Source: a virus
IMG/VR virus record: IMGVR_UViG_3300035698_007038
Span: 1 to 47,204 of that record
Strand: one strand, 5' to 3'
DNA: 47,204 nucleotides
Positions within the stretch are counted from its first letter, which is position 1, and the number at the start of each line of letters is the position of its first letter. The position numbers were made by a program, and so were the translations under genes. The notes beneath the pieces are model-generated. The model made no database searches. It was not told the origin of the DNA and saw only the letters and a program-made list of their open reading frames with translations. Positions 32,086-41,132 of this stretch are shown here, in pieces.

Positions 32086-32617
32086 CGTTAGTGTCTTTAC
32101 TCTTGCTCTCTACAGATACCTCCTTACCACTGCTATCTACAGATAGCGGTGCCATGATAAATGCAGCTAACTCGTCAGATAACTTCAATAGTTCCGCAGT
32201 AGACTTAGCAAACCCAGCACTGGCGGCTGCCTGAACAGCTGTTTGTCTGGCGATACGTGCTGTCTCTTCCGAACTATTTGATTTTTTACTGCCTCTGGAA
32301 TACTGTTTACTGTATCCGGAACCAGCACTGCTACCGCTGTAGGTACCGGCTGCTCCCACAGGTAGTATGTCCATTAGATTCCAGAAACTACCAGACTTTT
32401 CTAGCTGTAAGGTTACTTCTTTACCCTCGGCTCCTTCAAGTTTCTGTATTTTACCGGCTAATTCTGGATGGTTTTTAAGCACGGAAGAGTGTATACCCTT
32501 CTGTTGTACTTTCCCGTCCGACTCGTATACCAGTAGTGCTCCGGTATACGTACCACCGTCGCGCTTTCCAATTTCAGTACTAGCTTCTACTGAGATTAAT
32601 TTTACATTTAGGTTCAT
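32057..32617 (-). CDS. Single-stranded DNA-binding-like protein
   Basis: 186 aa. The N-terminal about 90 residues are beta-rich, compatible with an OB fold (LNVKLISVEASTEIG, GALLVYESDGKVQQKGI, KEVTLQLEKSGSFWNLMDI). A Ser/Gly/Tyr linker (SGSSAGSGYSKQYSRGSKK), a helical Ala-rich part and an acidic tail ending NDGAAENVPF follow, similar to the DIPF-type tip of bacterial SSB. Position among replication nucleases fits. It lies directly downstream of spoVR in transcription order. Confidence 0.6.
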   Translation of the reverse strand: MNLNVKLISVEASTEIGKRDGGTYTGALLVYESDGKVQQKGIHSSVLKNHPELAGKIQKLEGAEGKEVTLQLEKSGSFWNLMDILPVGAAGTYSGSSAGSGYSKQYSRGSKKSNSSEETARIARQTAVQAAASAGFAKSTAELLKLSDELAAFIMAPLSVDSSGKEVSVESKSKDTNDGAAENVPF

Positions 32618-32629
32618 GTGTGCTCCCCT

Positions 32630-34180
32630 CTAATCGAAACGTATGTTTCGTTTTAATAAAGTGTCACCATTTTCATCGAGTTCCTCGAAGAATATAGGGT
32701 AACCCCATAATTTCCTTAAATATTTAGTGGTTGCTTTCCACTGTGCTTCATGTAACAGGCGTCCTTCTATTACTTGGTGTTGGACGTGAAGTCCTCTATC
32801 CTCAGCTTCGTCATAACCTACGACTTCAATCTGAGGTACCATATTGGTGAAACTATACTGTTGTGATAGCTTCTTCTTAATCTTTCTATAATCTTCCTTG
32901 TCTTGTATGTGGATGAACTCAAAGAATTCCTCCTCTTCGTTATCCTCTAAACAAAATAACTTAAAATCGTTGACTACTTTAGGAGATAAGAATTCTAATA
33001 CAAAGTTCTCATCTTTAAAGTTCTCCATGATAAATTTCATAGTCTCTAACCATGGCTTGCCTGCTACGAGAGGCATATGCTCGTAGTCATCCTCTGTGGG
33101 ATGCTCACAGGCTCTTCTTATATCTTTAAACATCGCAAACCCCAGAGCGTACGGGTTCAGCTGCGGTAATGCATTTAATAACGTGTTAGTTGTAGGGTCA
33201 GCTAACTGGCTCCTATCAAGCACGTCTTGAAACGAATGTTGACAACAGACAGCAGTGTGTGAATCTAAAAACTCCATGTAGCTGCCGTCATCTATTAATC
33301 CGTCGTCATACAGGTCAGTCATCAGTGTGTAATGCCAAAAGGATGCCCACCCCTCATTCATGAGTTTGGTCTGTATCTGTGGGTAAAAATACTGTGCTGT
33401 CTTGCGAACAATGCGCACTATCTCTCGTTCCCATGTCTCCATTCGAGGAGCATTCTTTTCTATAAAGTACAGTAGGTTTTCCTCAGGGAAGGGCCAGTCA
33501 AAATCTAACGGCATGTCTTCCTGGTGCTCCCGGTCAGGAGTAATAATAGTATCCCAGAACTCATCCGCACTTTCTTGCTCGTACTTTAACCATGTGTCTC
33601 TCTTCTTTTCTATCTCAGACGAACGGCCATGTCTTCTTCTCTTATACTTATCGATGCCGTTCATCCACAACGCATGACACGCATCTAATAACTTTTCTAC
33701 TCGGTCTACCCCATACCTTTCCTCGCATTTCTCTACATATCTCTTAGCAAACAGTAGGTAATCCACGATGGCTGATGCATCGGTCCATTCTTTAAACAAA
33801 TAATTGTTCTTAAAGAATGATCCGTGACCACACACAGCGTGGGCAAGAACAAGGGCCTGCATGGTAGCTGTGTTATCTTCCATGATGTACGCAATCATGG
33901 GGTCAGTGTTAATGATAGTTTCATACGCAATGGAAGACTGTCCCTTTACGTATGCTTTCTCAGATTCAATAAATGATTTACCAAAAGACCAATGCTTATA
34001 TAACAAAGGCATGGCATTCATACTATGATGATACAACATCTGGTCTGCTGTGACGATCTCTATCTGTGGTTCGTAGTACTCTAGTCCGTACTTCTCGGTC
34101 GCTATCTTATCAATAGCCTGCCACAACTCTTGGATCAAATCCATAGTCCACTCGGTACCTGTAAATAATTTCTTACTCAT
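32630..34180 (-). CDS. SpoVR family protein (YcgB-like)
   Basis: 516 aa, full length (E. coli YcgB is about 510). The N-terminus WTMDLIQELWQAIDKIATEKYGLEYYEPQIE, MLYHHSMNAMPLLYKHWSFGKSF, AYETIINTDPMIAYIMEDNT and HAVCGHGSFFKNN at about 114-126 are diagnostic of the family, and a large middle part (GWASFWHYTLM, FLDSHTAV, LNPYALGFAMFKDIRR) continues to the end. The molecular function of SpoVR is not established; in bacteria it is encoded with PrkA and YeaH and linked to sporulation, stationary phase and starvation. Here the three are adjacent and coupled (8-bp overlap with the DUF444 gene). Confidence 0.95.
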   Translation of the reverse strand: MSKKLFTGTEWTMDLIQELWQAIDKIATEKYGLEYYEPQIEIVTADQMLYHHSMNAMPLLYKHWSFGKSFIESEKAYVKGQSSIAYETIINTDPMIAYIMEDNTATMQALVLAHAVCGHGSFFKNNYLFKEWTDASAIVDYLLFAKRYVEKCEERYGVDRVEKLLDACHALWMNGIDKYKRRRHGRSSEIEKKRDTWLKYEQESADEFWDTIITPDREHQEDMPLDFDWPFPEENLLYFIEKNAPRMETWEREIVRIVRKTAQYFYPQIQTKLMNEGWASFWHYTLMTDLYDDGLIDDGSYMEFLDSHTAVCCQHSFQDVLDRSQLADPTTNTLLNALPQLNPYALGFAMFKDIRRACEHPTEDDYEHMPLVAGKPWLETMKFIMENFKDENFVLEFLSPKVVNDFKLFCLEDNEEEEFFEFIHIQDKEDYRKIKKKLSQQYSFTNMVPQIEVVGYDEAEDRGLHVQHQVIEGRLLHEAQWKATTKYLRKLWGYPIFFEELDENGDTLLKRNIRFD

Positions 34181-35414
34181 CTATAAATAACCCACGTAGT
34201 GCGACGAATACATCTTCCCTACAGTTTACTCGTGCTTGATTAAAATGTTTATACTTAGCCACGATCGGCACAAATATCTGAAGTAAAGTTTTCCACGCAG
34301 GAGTTCCATACATCGCGACCAGGGCCTGCGTCTCTTGTTTATCCTCTACTTCTATGTATGCTAAATACTGCACGGCAGGTAGTACCTGCTCTTCTATGAT
34401 CCGCAGTAACTTAGTACTGTCGTCTCCCCAGTTATCTCCATCACTAGCATGTGCTGCGTAAATGTTAATGCTATTAGAATCATACTCTTCATCGATTATC
34501 TCTAACATCTTTTCATAACAGGAAGATACTACAGTACCTCCAGATCTTTTATCATAGAAGAAAGCCTCCTCGTCTACTTCTTCTGCTGTTTCCGTGTGTC
34601 TTATGAACCGTACCTCTATGTTCTCATACTCTTTCTCAAGGAATAGATAAAGCAATAAGAAAAACCTCTTAGCTAAATCTTTTCTCTCCTCGTTCATGGA
34701 TCCCGAGACATCCATCAAACAAAACATAACTGCCTGCTTGACGGGATACTTAATCTTTTGGTACAGGTTGTACCGAAGATCCACATCCTCTAAGAAGGGC
34801 ACTCTCTTATTTTTTAATTCCTCTTTCTCTTGCTCAGTCACTGCTGCTTCCATCTGCCTTTTAAGACTACCTTTGTGTGCTATCCTACGGGCCAACGAAT
34901 GTTGGATAGTCTTCTTCAGATTAAGTTGTGAGATGATACCTTCTTTAGTGTATCCCGCCCTAATCCTCTTCTCCTTGAAATCGGTTTTTAAGTTTTCCTT
35001 CACATAGTTAGGTAACTTCATGTCTTCAAACAAAACATCTAGGAACTCGGCCTTGGTTATTTCGAAGGAGAAATCATCATCCGCCCCACCTCCTCCGGTA
35101 CCTGCTCCTGACCCCATGCCCTGACCTGGGCCTCCACTAGGCTTCTTAACCTTGTCTCCACGATTAAAGCTTTCGTTACCCGACGATACTCTCCTACGGT
35201 TACCCGCCTTAGGATCAGGGACATAAGAGGGCTCGTCTACTCTATCTATAGGCACACCTATCTTCCTATTACCTTTAATGTCCTTAATCTTGTGTTTTTG
35301 AATGGTTCTATCGATAGCACCTTTAACATATTTCTTGTATCTATCAAGAAACTTCTTGCGGTTACCTGCCGAGGTAGCTTTACCCTGAGAACGTCTGTCT
35401 ATGATTCTTGTCAT
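34173..35414 (-). CDS. YeaH family (DUF444) VWA-domain protein
   Basis: 413 aa from ATG 35414; an upstream extension was rejected because family members begin IIDRRxxGK and the ATG lies 1 nt after the prkA stop. The N-terminal region (IIDRRSQGKATSAGNRKKFLDRYKKYVK) is family-typical, then a Gly-rich linker (about 94-110). The MIDAS site is DVSGSM at 235-240, with RSGGTVVSS near 298 and SDGDNWGDDST near 330. It probably works with the PrkA kinase and SpoVR, as the conserved bacterial operon suggests. All key residues are intact. Confidence 0.93.
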   Translation of the reverse strand: MTRIIDRRSQGKATSAGNRKKFLDRYKKYVKGAIDRTIQKHKIKDIKGNRKIGVPIDRVDEPSYVPDPKAGNRRRVSSGNESFNRGDKVKKPSGGPGQGMGSGAGTGGGGADDDFSFEITKAEFLDVLFEDMKLPNYVKENLKTDFKEKRIRAGYTKEGIISQLNLKKTIQHSLARRIAHKGSLKRQMEAAVTEQEKEELKNKRVPFLEDVDLRYNLYQKIKYPVKQAVMFCLMDVSGSMNEERKDLAKRFFLLLYLFLEKEYENIEVRFIRHTETAEEVDEEAFFYDKRSGGTVVSSCYEKMLEIIDEEYDSNSINIYAAHASDGDNWGDDSTKLLRIIEEQVLPAVQYLAYIEVEDKQETQALVAMYGTPAWKTLLQIFVPIVAKYKHFNQARVNCREDVFVALRGLFIDE

Positions 35415-35415
35415 G

Positions 35416-37326
35416 TTATGTACTCTTAGCGTAGCGCATGTACCATTCCACAACTAACTGTACTTGGCGTGGTGTGTACCCGCGGGTTACCATCCGTTGG
35501 ATAAAGTTATTATGTTTATTTGTCTCGTCCTTAGACCCATGTCCTGCATAAGAAATCACAGGTAATAAATCTTCAGTATTGCTAAACATGTTAGACTCAA
35601 TCACTTCGCGCATCTTATTATACGCTGTCCATGGCGGGTTCTGTCCTTTACTGGTAGCTTGGTACTTAAGACAGTAATGTACAATTTCATTACGAAAATC
35701 TTTAGGGTTAGCAATATCCGCAGGCTTTTCGACTTTCTCTAATTCCTCATTCAGGGCTGACTTATCATACATCTGTCCTGTATCTGGATCACGGTAATCT
35801 TTGTCTTGGATCCAATTATCTGCAAATAGAATATACCTATCGAACATACTCTGTCCGAACTCTTCGTAACTATCTAGGTATGATGTCTGGATATCCTTAC
35901 CTACTTTCTTAGCATACTCAGGAGTCAAATAATCTTCTATGATTTCTAATGCGGCTACTTGGTTATCTTCAGGAATATCTGATTCTTCTATGAACTGACG
36001 TAATACATATAGCATATGTACTGGGTTAGCTGCAATCTCATCTACGTCGAAGTTATAAACACGAGACAATACTTTAAATGCTTGTCTTGTAGATATCCCA
36101 TCGAACCCTTCGTCTCGGGCAGCGTTATCTTTATACTCCTGCAGGGACTTAGCCTTAGGGTCTTTATCCTTAATGTTTTCACCGTTATATACTCTCATCT
36201 TAGAAACCACGCTAGAATTCTCTGGCGGGTCTAATCTACTGAGTACACAAAATCGCGCCAACATATCCAGGGTACCTGGTGCTCGGGCCGAAACACTCAA
36301 ACTACTATTAGTAATTAACTTCTCGTAAATCTGTCTCTCCTCACTGATGCGTAAACAATACGGTACTTTCACGATAGATATTCTATCTAGGAACGCTTCA
36401 TTGTTCTTGTTGTTCGAAAATGTATCCCACTCAGATTCATTGGAGTGAGCTAGGATCAACCCGTCAAATGGTATCGCAGGGATAGCCTCAGTACCCTTAT
36501 AGTTACCCTCCTGAGTAGCCGTCAACAATGGATGCAGCATCTTAATGGGTGCCTTGAACATTTCCACGAACTCTAACAAACCCTGGTTGGATTTACATAA
36601 CCCACCACTATAACTGTAGGCGTCAGGGTCATCTTGCGGTAAGCTCTCTAACTTACGGATGTCTACTTTACCTACGAGGGTAGAAATATCCTGATTATTC
36701 TCATCGCCCGGTTCTGTCTTGGACACACCTATCTGGTAAGCCTCGCTGGGATATAGTTTAACTACTTTAAATTTACTAATGTCTCCCTCATATTCTTGGA
36801 GTCGTTTTAACGCCCAGGGAGAAGGTCTAAATCTTAGGTAGCGTGCGGCAATGCCCAATTCCTCAGCAGCATCCGCACTAAATAATCCTAACGGAGATTC
36901 CTGGATAGGGGATCCCTTGATGGCATAGATAGGTTCTTGGGTCATCAACTCTTTAAGTCTTTCTGCTATTGAAGACTTGGCCGAGCCTACGGGTCCGAGG
37001 AGATATAGGACCTGCTTGGACTCTTCCAGGCCTTGGGCAGCATGCTTGAAGAATGCTACCATCCTTTCTATCACATCTTCCATTCCATAGAAATCATTAA
37101 ACGTACCGTATCTCTTTACGATACGATTACGATGAACACGACTCAGTCTCTCGTCCTTAGACGTATCCACCAGTTCCGGTTCTCCGATGGCCTTGAGCAA
37201 ACGCTCTGCGGGCGAGGCGTATAACTCTGGCTCTGACCCAACGCGCTCAACATACTCTTTGAGAGTCATCTCTTCGGGGGCACTACTCTTAAACTTTGTC
37301 TTAAGGTTTGCGAATAATTTACTCAT
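35416..37326 (-). CDS. prkA: PrkA serine protein kinase (YeaG-like)
   Basis: 636 aa, full length (E. coli YeaG 644). The AAA-type N-terminal domain has YGMEDVIERMVAFFKHAAQG and Walker A GPVGSAKSS at 111-119; LGLFSADAAEELGI, YSGGLCKSNQGLLEFVEMFK and AHSNESEWDTF are signature segments. The C-terminal kinase domain has GISTRQAFKVLSR and DRYILFADNWIQD. Bacterial PrkA phosphorylates proteins on Ser and responds to nutrient stress. In this phage it may alter host physiology as other phage kinases do; that is inference. Its start overlaps the upstream gene by 8 bp. Confidence 0.95.
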   Translation of the reverse strand: MSKLFANLKTKFKSSAPEEMTLKEYVERVGSEPELYASPAERLLKAIGEPELVDTSKDERLSRVHRNRIVKRYGTFNDFYGMEDVIERMVAFFKHAAQGLEESKQVLYLLGPVGSAKSSIAERLKELMTQEPIYAIKGSPIQESPLGLFSADAAEELGIAARYLRFRPSPWALKRLQEYEGDISKFKVVKLYPSEAYQIGVSKTEPGDENNQDISTLVGKVDIRKLESLPQDDPDAYSYSGGLCKSNQGLLEFVEMFKAPIKMLHPLLTATQEGNYKGTEAIPAIPFDGLILAHSNESEWDTFSNNKNNEAFLDRISIVKVPYCLRISEERQIYEKLITNSSLSVSARAPGTLDMLARFCVLSRLDPPENSSVVSKMRVYNGENIKDKDPKAKSLQEYKDNAARDEGFDGISTRQAFKVLSRVYNFDVDEIAANPVHMLYVLRQFIEESDIPEDNQVAALEIIEDYLTPEYAKKVGKDIQTSYLDSYEEFGQSMFDRYILFADNWIQDKDYRDPDTGQMYDKSALNEELEKVEKPADIANPKDFRNEIVHYCLKYQATSKGQNPPWTAYNKMREVIESNMFSNTEDLLPVISYAGHGSKDETNKHNNFIQRMVTRGYTPRQVQLVVEWYMRYAKST

Positions 37327-37768
37327 TTACTTTCTCCTCGTTTCTATGGTCTAGTTGGTACTTTAAAATCAATATGTTCGCTCCTATATGACTAACGTGA
37401 TCGAACCCGGACTCGTCGTCTACGTACTGACTATCTAATATTTTAAGTAGATGTCTTCCTATCGCGTCTACAAATAACACGGGGTCTATGGGATCTCGGT
37501 ACGCCTTGTTCCCGTGTTTTGCAGCTCCCATACATGCTACTCGTGCTATCGATTCGAAGAACGAATCGTCAGGACTACTGCTTATATTATTTATCTTACC
37601 TATGCCATATAGTACCTTCGCAGCTCCGAATAACTTCTTACTAGCGTCTATACTTAATGTTTCTACTAGGTTCTCGTAGTCTTCAACTACTATACTTACA
37701 GGACTGTCGCGTTGTTTGTCTAAACAATCCCAATAAAAGTAACTAGCTGGTGCTTTGTTTTGGTTCAT
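37319..37768 (-). CDS. dATP/dGTP diphosphohydrolase N-terminal-type (DUF5664) protein
   Basis: 149 aa. The segment CMGAAKHGNKAYRDPIDP at about 85-102, then VDAIGRHLLKIL, VDDESGFDHVSHIGANILILKYQL, matches the all-helical pattern (AxxHGxxN...RHL...D.ESGxxHxxHxxxN) of the dGTP_diPhyd_N/DUF5664 family found in many phages. Such proteins may hydrolyse or sense purine dNTPs. Here it neighbours a DUF1937 protein and DNA polymerase, suggesting dNTP pool control or base modification. Confidence 0.6.
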   Translation of the reverse strand: MNQNKAPASYFYWDCLDKQRDSPVSIVVEDYENLVETLSIDASKKLFGAAKVLYGIGKINNISSSPDDSFFESIARVACMGAAKHGNKAYRDPIDPVLFVDAIGRHLLKILDSQYVDDESGFDHVSHIGANILILKYQLDHRNEEKVNE

Positions 37769-38129
37769 TCACGAACTCCCCTTGTGAATTGATATATTTA
37801 ACGGGCATCTCATGGGCCTTGGCGTATGCTATTTCTTCCTGTACTCCTTTACTGTCTATCCACCCGTCAAGCGTAACCACAAATAACTCATCTGAAACGG
37901 CCATCTGTTTTAAATCTTTACGCATCCAGTCTGCGTGTTTAAGTGCACGCGCTTCACTACTGTATTGTACGATCGCATGACTCTCGGCTATAGGACAGTG
38001 TACCACATGTCCTTGGGCCAACAAGTACCCCGCCACTTTACAAACATCTACGTACCGTCTGTGTCTAACGTACGACATATGATGGCTGTACGGGCTGCTT
38101 AAATATATTAATGTATCACTTTTCTTCAT
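37743..38129 (-). CDS. DUF1937/nucleoside deoxyribosyltransferase-like protein
   Basis: 128 aa. IYLSSPYSHH near the N-terminus, then VRHRRYVDVCKVAGYLLAQGHVVHCPIAESH, DWMRKDLKQMAVSDELFVVTLDGWIDSKGVQEEIAYAK: the order and motifs of DUF1937, which has the deoxyribosyltransferase-like Rossmann fold (SPY, then D at strand 4, then S-K-GVxxE). Probable role in nucleotide salvage or modified base formation. Overlaps both neighbours. Confidence 0.65.
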   Translation of the reverse strand: MKKSDTLIYLSSPYSHHMSYVRHRRYVDVCKVAGYLLAQGHVVHCPIAESHAIVQYSSEARALKHADWMRKDLKQMAVSDELFVVTLDGWIDSKGVQEEIAYAKAHEMPVKYINSQGEFVNEPKQSTS

Positions 38130-38307
38130 TGTCTCTCTCTAAATAACCCCACAATTTACCTGTGTTTATCATGGATATGGTTGAGGAGTAAACCCCAAAC
38201 TCTAGTCCGATTTCTCTTTGTGTATGTCCCCGAACCAGCATCTCTTTAATTTCTAAGACGTCTTGCTCAGTCAACTTACTCCGCCCGTTCTTTTCCCCTT
38301 GATTCAT
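38116..38307 (-). CDS. Small helix-turn-helix protein (63 aa)
   Basis: SKLTEQDVLEIKEMLVRGHTQREIGLEFGVYSSTISMINTGKLWGYL in segments forms a clear HTH: TQREIGLEFGV (helix 2) and SSTISMINTGK (recognition). The same block occurs as the DNA-binding part of phage HNH homing endonucleases, but no nuclease part is present here. It is coupled to DNA polymerase upstream. May be a remnant of a homing endonuclease or a small regulator. Confidence 0.65.
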   Translation of the reverse strand: MNQGEKNGRSKLTEQDVLEIKEMLVRGHTQREIGLEFGVYSSTISMINTGKLWGYLERDNEEK

Positions 38308-40409
38308 TTCGCTTCACTCCAATTCTTACCACACCCTATTTCGACTTCGATGGGAACATTAAACTTCATCCCAAAATACTTATCAAAGCTACCTTCCACA
38401 TCTTCTAGCAGTTCTTTAATTTTCGGTAGGAGTAGTTCTTTATACTCTTTCTTCATGTCTATAACTATTTCATCATGTACTTCGTTAATCATTAAACATT
38501 TGTCTCGATGCTTCATCAGCCATCTAAACAACCGACCTGTCTGCATAGACACAATGTCTGCCGCCAATCCCTGCACCGGGAAGTTGTAAACGTCCGGAGG
38601 ATAGAAGTATGTAAATACATCACCTCTCATCGTCAATACAGCCTTCTCATAGTGAAAGTAGCGCTTACCCGTGATACTGGTCTGGCAACTAGTTCCTTGG
38701 TACACACCTGGCCTAGTTATAGTCTCACCAGTTCGTTTGTTTCGAATAAATAATAACTTATCCGTTGGTAGCCTACTATCTTTTAGTTCTTTGAACCTGT
38801 CTTTATAGAACAATTCAATCTCAGGGTACCGTTCGTCTTCTTTCTCAAATATCTTTTTCACTACCTCTATCGATAGTCCTGTCGTATTAGCAATCTTCTG
38901 AGGTGACGCACCGTATGCCTTCTCGAAAGATACCACCTTAGCCTTCTTACGCTTGTCTTTCCACGCCTGATCCCCATTAATTAATTGTACCACGCTTTCG
39001 TATGGTTTGTCAACTATATATGACAATCTTAATGCATGAAAATCCATGTTGTTTTCTATATCCTTGATCATACGTGGGCTCTGGGTCAGAAACGCCTGCA
39101 CACATACCTCTAACTGACTGTAATCTATAGCTACGATTTCACCCCCATCTCCATACCTACTATCAAATAACTCTAACAGGGATCCTGGAAAGTTCTGAGC
39201 GTTGGGATTCTTACTATTCAAGCGCCCTGTCTTAGTCTGTACAGTGTCTAGGGAATGATGTATACACCCATCAATGGGCTGAACTAAAGGGATTAATCCT
39301 GTCTCATCGTATTCTCCCTTCTTGTTTTTATATTTTCGACCATAAAGATACGTGTTTAACATCTTACTGGCGTCCCGATACTCTAGTAATAATTCTATTA
39401 CCTCACACACATTTGAATGCTCGTCTTTATTGGTGTAATCTAATCTGATCTTATCTAAGACTTTCTTGTCCGAAGAATAAACGCCGGCTTTCTCCATGGC
39501 CCTACTGTACCGTACTGATATACCTAGACCTTCATTAATATATAGTTTCTTTTCTTTTCTCGTCTTAATCTGACCAGCCTTTTGTGCCTTTGGACCATAC
39601 ACCTGGGGATTACCTTCTTCATCTAACTTAATCACGGATTCTACCACGGTGATGGGAGAGTTGAACAGTAACGCGCTGGTGTGGTCGTCACTACCCGGAT
39701 TAAATTCAGTCTCGGGGATAGACCAGTAGGTTTTTGTTATACTTGCTAGACTATCTTCTAACTCTTCTATTCTTACTTCGTAACCTTCTCTAAGTTTTTC
39801 CGCTTTCTCTACGTCGAAATGTAATCCGTTAAATTCCATCTCACACAACGCCACGTAGTGTTCCATGTATGCCAACATGATAGGCAACATGTTTTTCTTA
39901 CGTGCTAACTGCGTCTGTTCGTTAAATATAAGTTCAGTATTAACTACATCTGCTTCGGCGTAAGGTAATAATATAGCCGGATCTATCTCGTCCGAGCCAA
40001 TTCCCGCTTTGAACATCTGCACAACGCGGTCATCTTTTAAATCACCGTGGTATTGCTCAGTCAGTTTGTCCAATGAAGCATATGTAGAGGTTTGTGCAGT
40101 TAACAAATATTCTGCTGTCATGGTGTCCCATACCCGACCCCCCTTTGCTAACCATTCCTGGAATTCCGGATAGTGCCATATATATATTAAGTCGAACTTC
40201 AGATTATGCCCCACTAAGAAATTACATTCATCTAAAGGCAACGTCAATTCGGTTACGCCTTCGGGATCATACTTTAATTCGGGATCTTCTCCCTGTAATG
40301 AGTGAGCTATAACTACTATTTTATTTCGCTTATCGAATGGATTTGCGAACCTTTTGAATGACATTATAGAAGTAGTCTCTAAATCGAATACGCAATACTT
40401 GTTTCTCAT
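38304..40409 (-). CDS. DNA polymerase, family A (T7-like) with 3'-5' exonuclease
   Basis: 701 aa, the size of T7 gp5. Exonuclease: FDLETT (D9, E11), GHNLKFDL (D73), YAEADVVNT (D154). Polymerase: TGRLNSKNPNAQNFP near 394-408, motif A AIDYSQLEV with D429, motif B K-R-K-x-A-K-VVSFEKAYG at about 486-500, motif C INEVHDEIVID at about 641-651. The residue at the position of E. coli Phe762 is Phe (VVSF), not the Tyr of T7. ATG preceded by AGGGGAG. It replicates the phage genome. Confidence 0.95.
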   Translation of the reverse strand: MRNKYCVFDLETTSIMSFKRFANPFDKRNKIVVIAHSLQGEDPELKYDPEGVTELTLPLDECNFLVGHNLKFDLIYIWHYPEFQEWLAKGGRVWDTMTAEYLLTAQTSTYASLDKLTEQYHGDLKDDRVVQMFKAGIGSDEIDPAILLPYAEADVVNTELIFNEQTQLARKKNMLPIMLAYMEHYVALCEMEFNGLHFDVEKAEKLREGYEVRIEELEDSLASITKTYWSIPETEFNPGSDDHTSALLFNSPITVVESVIKLDEEGNPQVYGPKAQKAGQIKTRKEKKLYINEGLGISVRYSRAMEKAGVYSSDKKVLDKIRLDYTNKDEHSNVCEVIELLLEYRDASKMLNTYLYGRKYKNKKGEYDETGLIPLVQPIDGCIHHSLDTVQTKTGRLNSKNPNAQNFPGSLLELFDSRYGDGGEIVAIDYSQLEVCVQAFLTQSPRMIKDIENNMDFHALRLSYIVDKPYESVVQLINGDQAWKDKRKKAKVVSFEKAYGASPQKIANTTGLSIEVVKKIFEKEDERYPEIELFYKDRFKELKDSRLPTDKLLFIRNKRTGETITRPGVYQGTSCQTSITGKRYFHYEKAVLTMRGDVFTYFYPPDVYNFPVQGLAADIVSMQTGRLFRWLMKHRDKCLMINEVHDEIVIDMKKEYKELLLPKIKELLEDVEGSFDKYFGMKFNVPIEVEIGCGKNWSEAK

Positions 40410-40512
40410 CTTCTCCCCTTATTTCTTTGAAGCAATACCAGCAATAATCAAAAGTACCGCCCTCGCTTACCTCATACATTCTTCCGCATCTTTTACAAAG
40501 AGCCACGGCCAT
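40330..40512 (-). CDS. Small zinc-ribbon protein (60 aa)
   Basis: LCKRCGRMYEVSEGG and FDYCWYCFKEI give C-x-x-C...C-x-x-C, a zinc ribbon; the C-terminal half is strongly basic and aromatic (RIRFRDYFYNVIQKVRKSIR), so it may bind nucleic acid. It overlaps the polymerase start by 80 bp in another frame and touches the ClpP-fold gene upstream. Unknown function. Confidence 0.5.
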   Translation of the reverse strand: MAVALCKRCGRMYEVSEGGTFDYCWYCFKEIRGEDEKQVLRIRFRDYFYNVIQKVRKSIR

Positions 40513-41132
40513 TATTTCTTACTCTTGAAGTGTCGCTTAATACGCGCTGGTAATGTCTTCTCGTCATGACTGATATATACATCTTTATCGTCTTTAAGTT
40601 GTTGTAACTCTTTATCTGTTAAGAACGGTGCGGATAATACCTTTAAATGTCTATGAAAATAATCATAGAAGTGGTTGATTGCATCGCGCATCTCCTGTCC
40701 TTTCCCTCTCTCTCTTCCACTATAGTTATGGAACATTAAAAAGGTGCCGGGATTCATCTTCAGGCTCGATCCTGCCAACGAAATGATAGCTCCCATGCTA
40801 TAACACGGAGCATCTACAATAACATCTACGCCAGCCTTACATTCTTTCATCGCATTAATGATCTGAAAACCTGTACTCACACTGCCTCCGTAGTTGGCCA
40901 TATATAATCTAACATTATCTTTAGGACCTGCTGTTCTGAATACATTAAGTAAATCCACATACGCGAAGTTATTCTCAATAGACTCCGATAAATATATAGA
41001 CAGGTCTTGGAATTTCTTCTCGACTGCTATTATTTTATACTGATCGTCTAGGTCTAGTCCTAACTCACTATCTTCCCCTAATAGGTCCGTCATCTCTTTA
41101 CGCTTTTTCATAATAGATTGATCGTTTTCCAT
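40512..41132 (-). CDS. Cytoplasmic ClpP-fold serine protease
   Basis: 206 aa from ATG 41132, with GGAGG 9 nt upstream. YMANYGGSVSTGFQIINAM at about 78-95, then DAPCYSMGAIISLAG with Ser112 in the exact S-M-G-A context of ClpP, and FLMFHNYSG with His135. The following helical segment (about 140-175) and a basic C-terminus complete it. There is no signal peptide, unlike the two paralogues at 1075 and 43743. May process phage or host proteins; a prohead-protease role cannot be excluded although it is encoded among replication genes. Confidence 0.8.
   Translation of the reverse strand: MENDQSIMKKRKEMTDLLGEDSELGLDLDDQYKIIAVEKKFQDLSIYLSESIENNFAYVDLLNVFRTAGPKDNVRLYMANYGGSVSTGFQIINAMKECKAGVDVIVDAPCYSMGAIISLAGSSLKMNPGTFLMFHNYSGRERGKGQEMRDAINHFYDYFHRHLKVLSAPFLTDKELQQLKDDKDVYISHDEKTLPARIKRHFKSKK

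Noticed and set aside
35415-35453. Upstream extension of the YeaH-like gene
   Set aside because: Family N-terminus begins at the ATG at 35414, right after the prkA stop.
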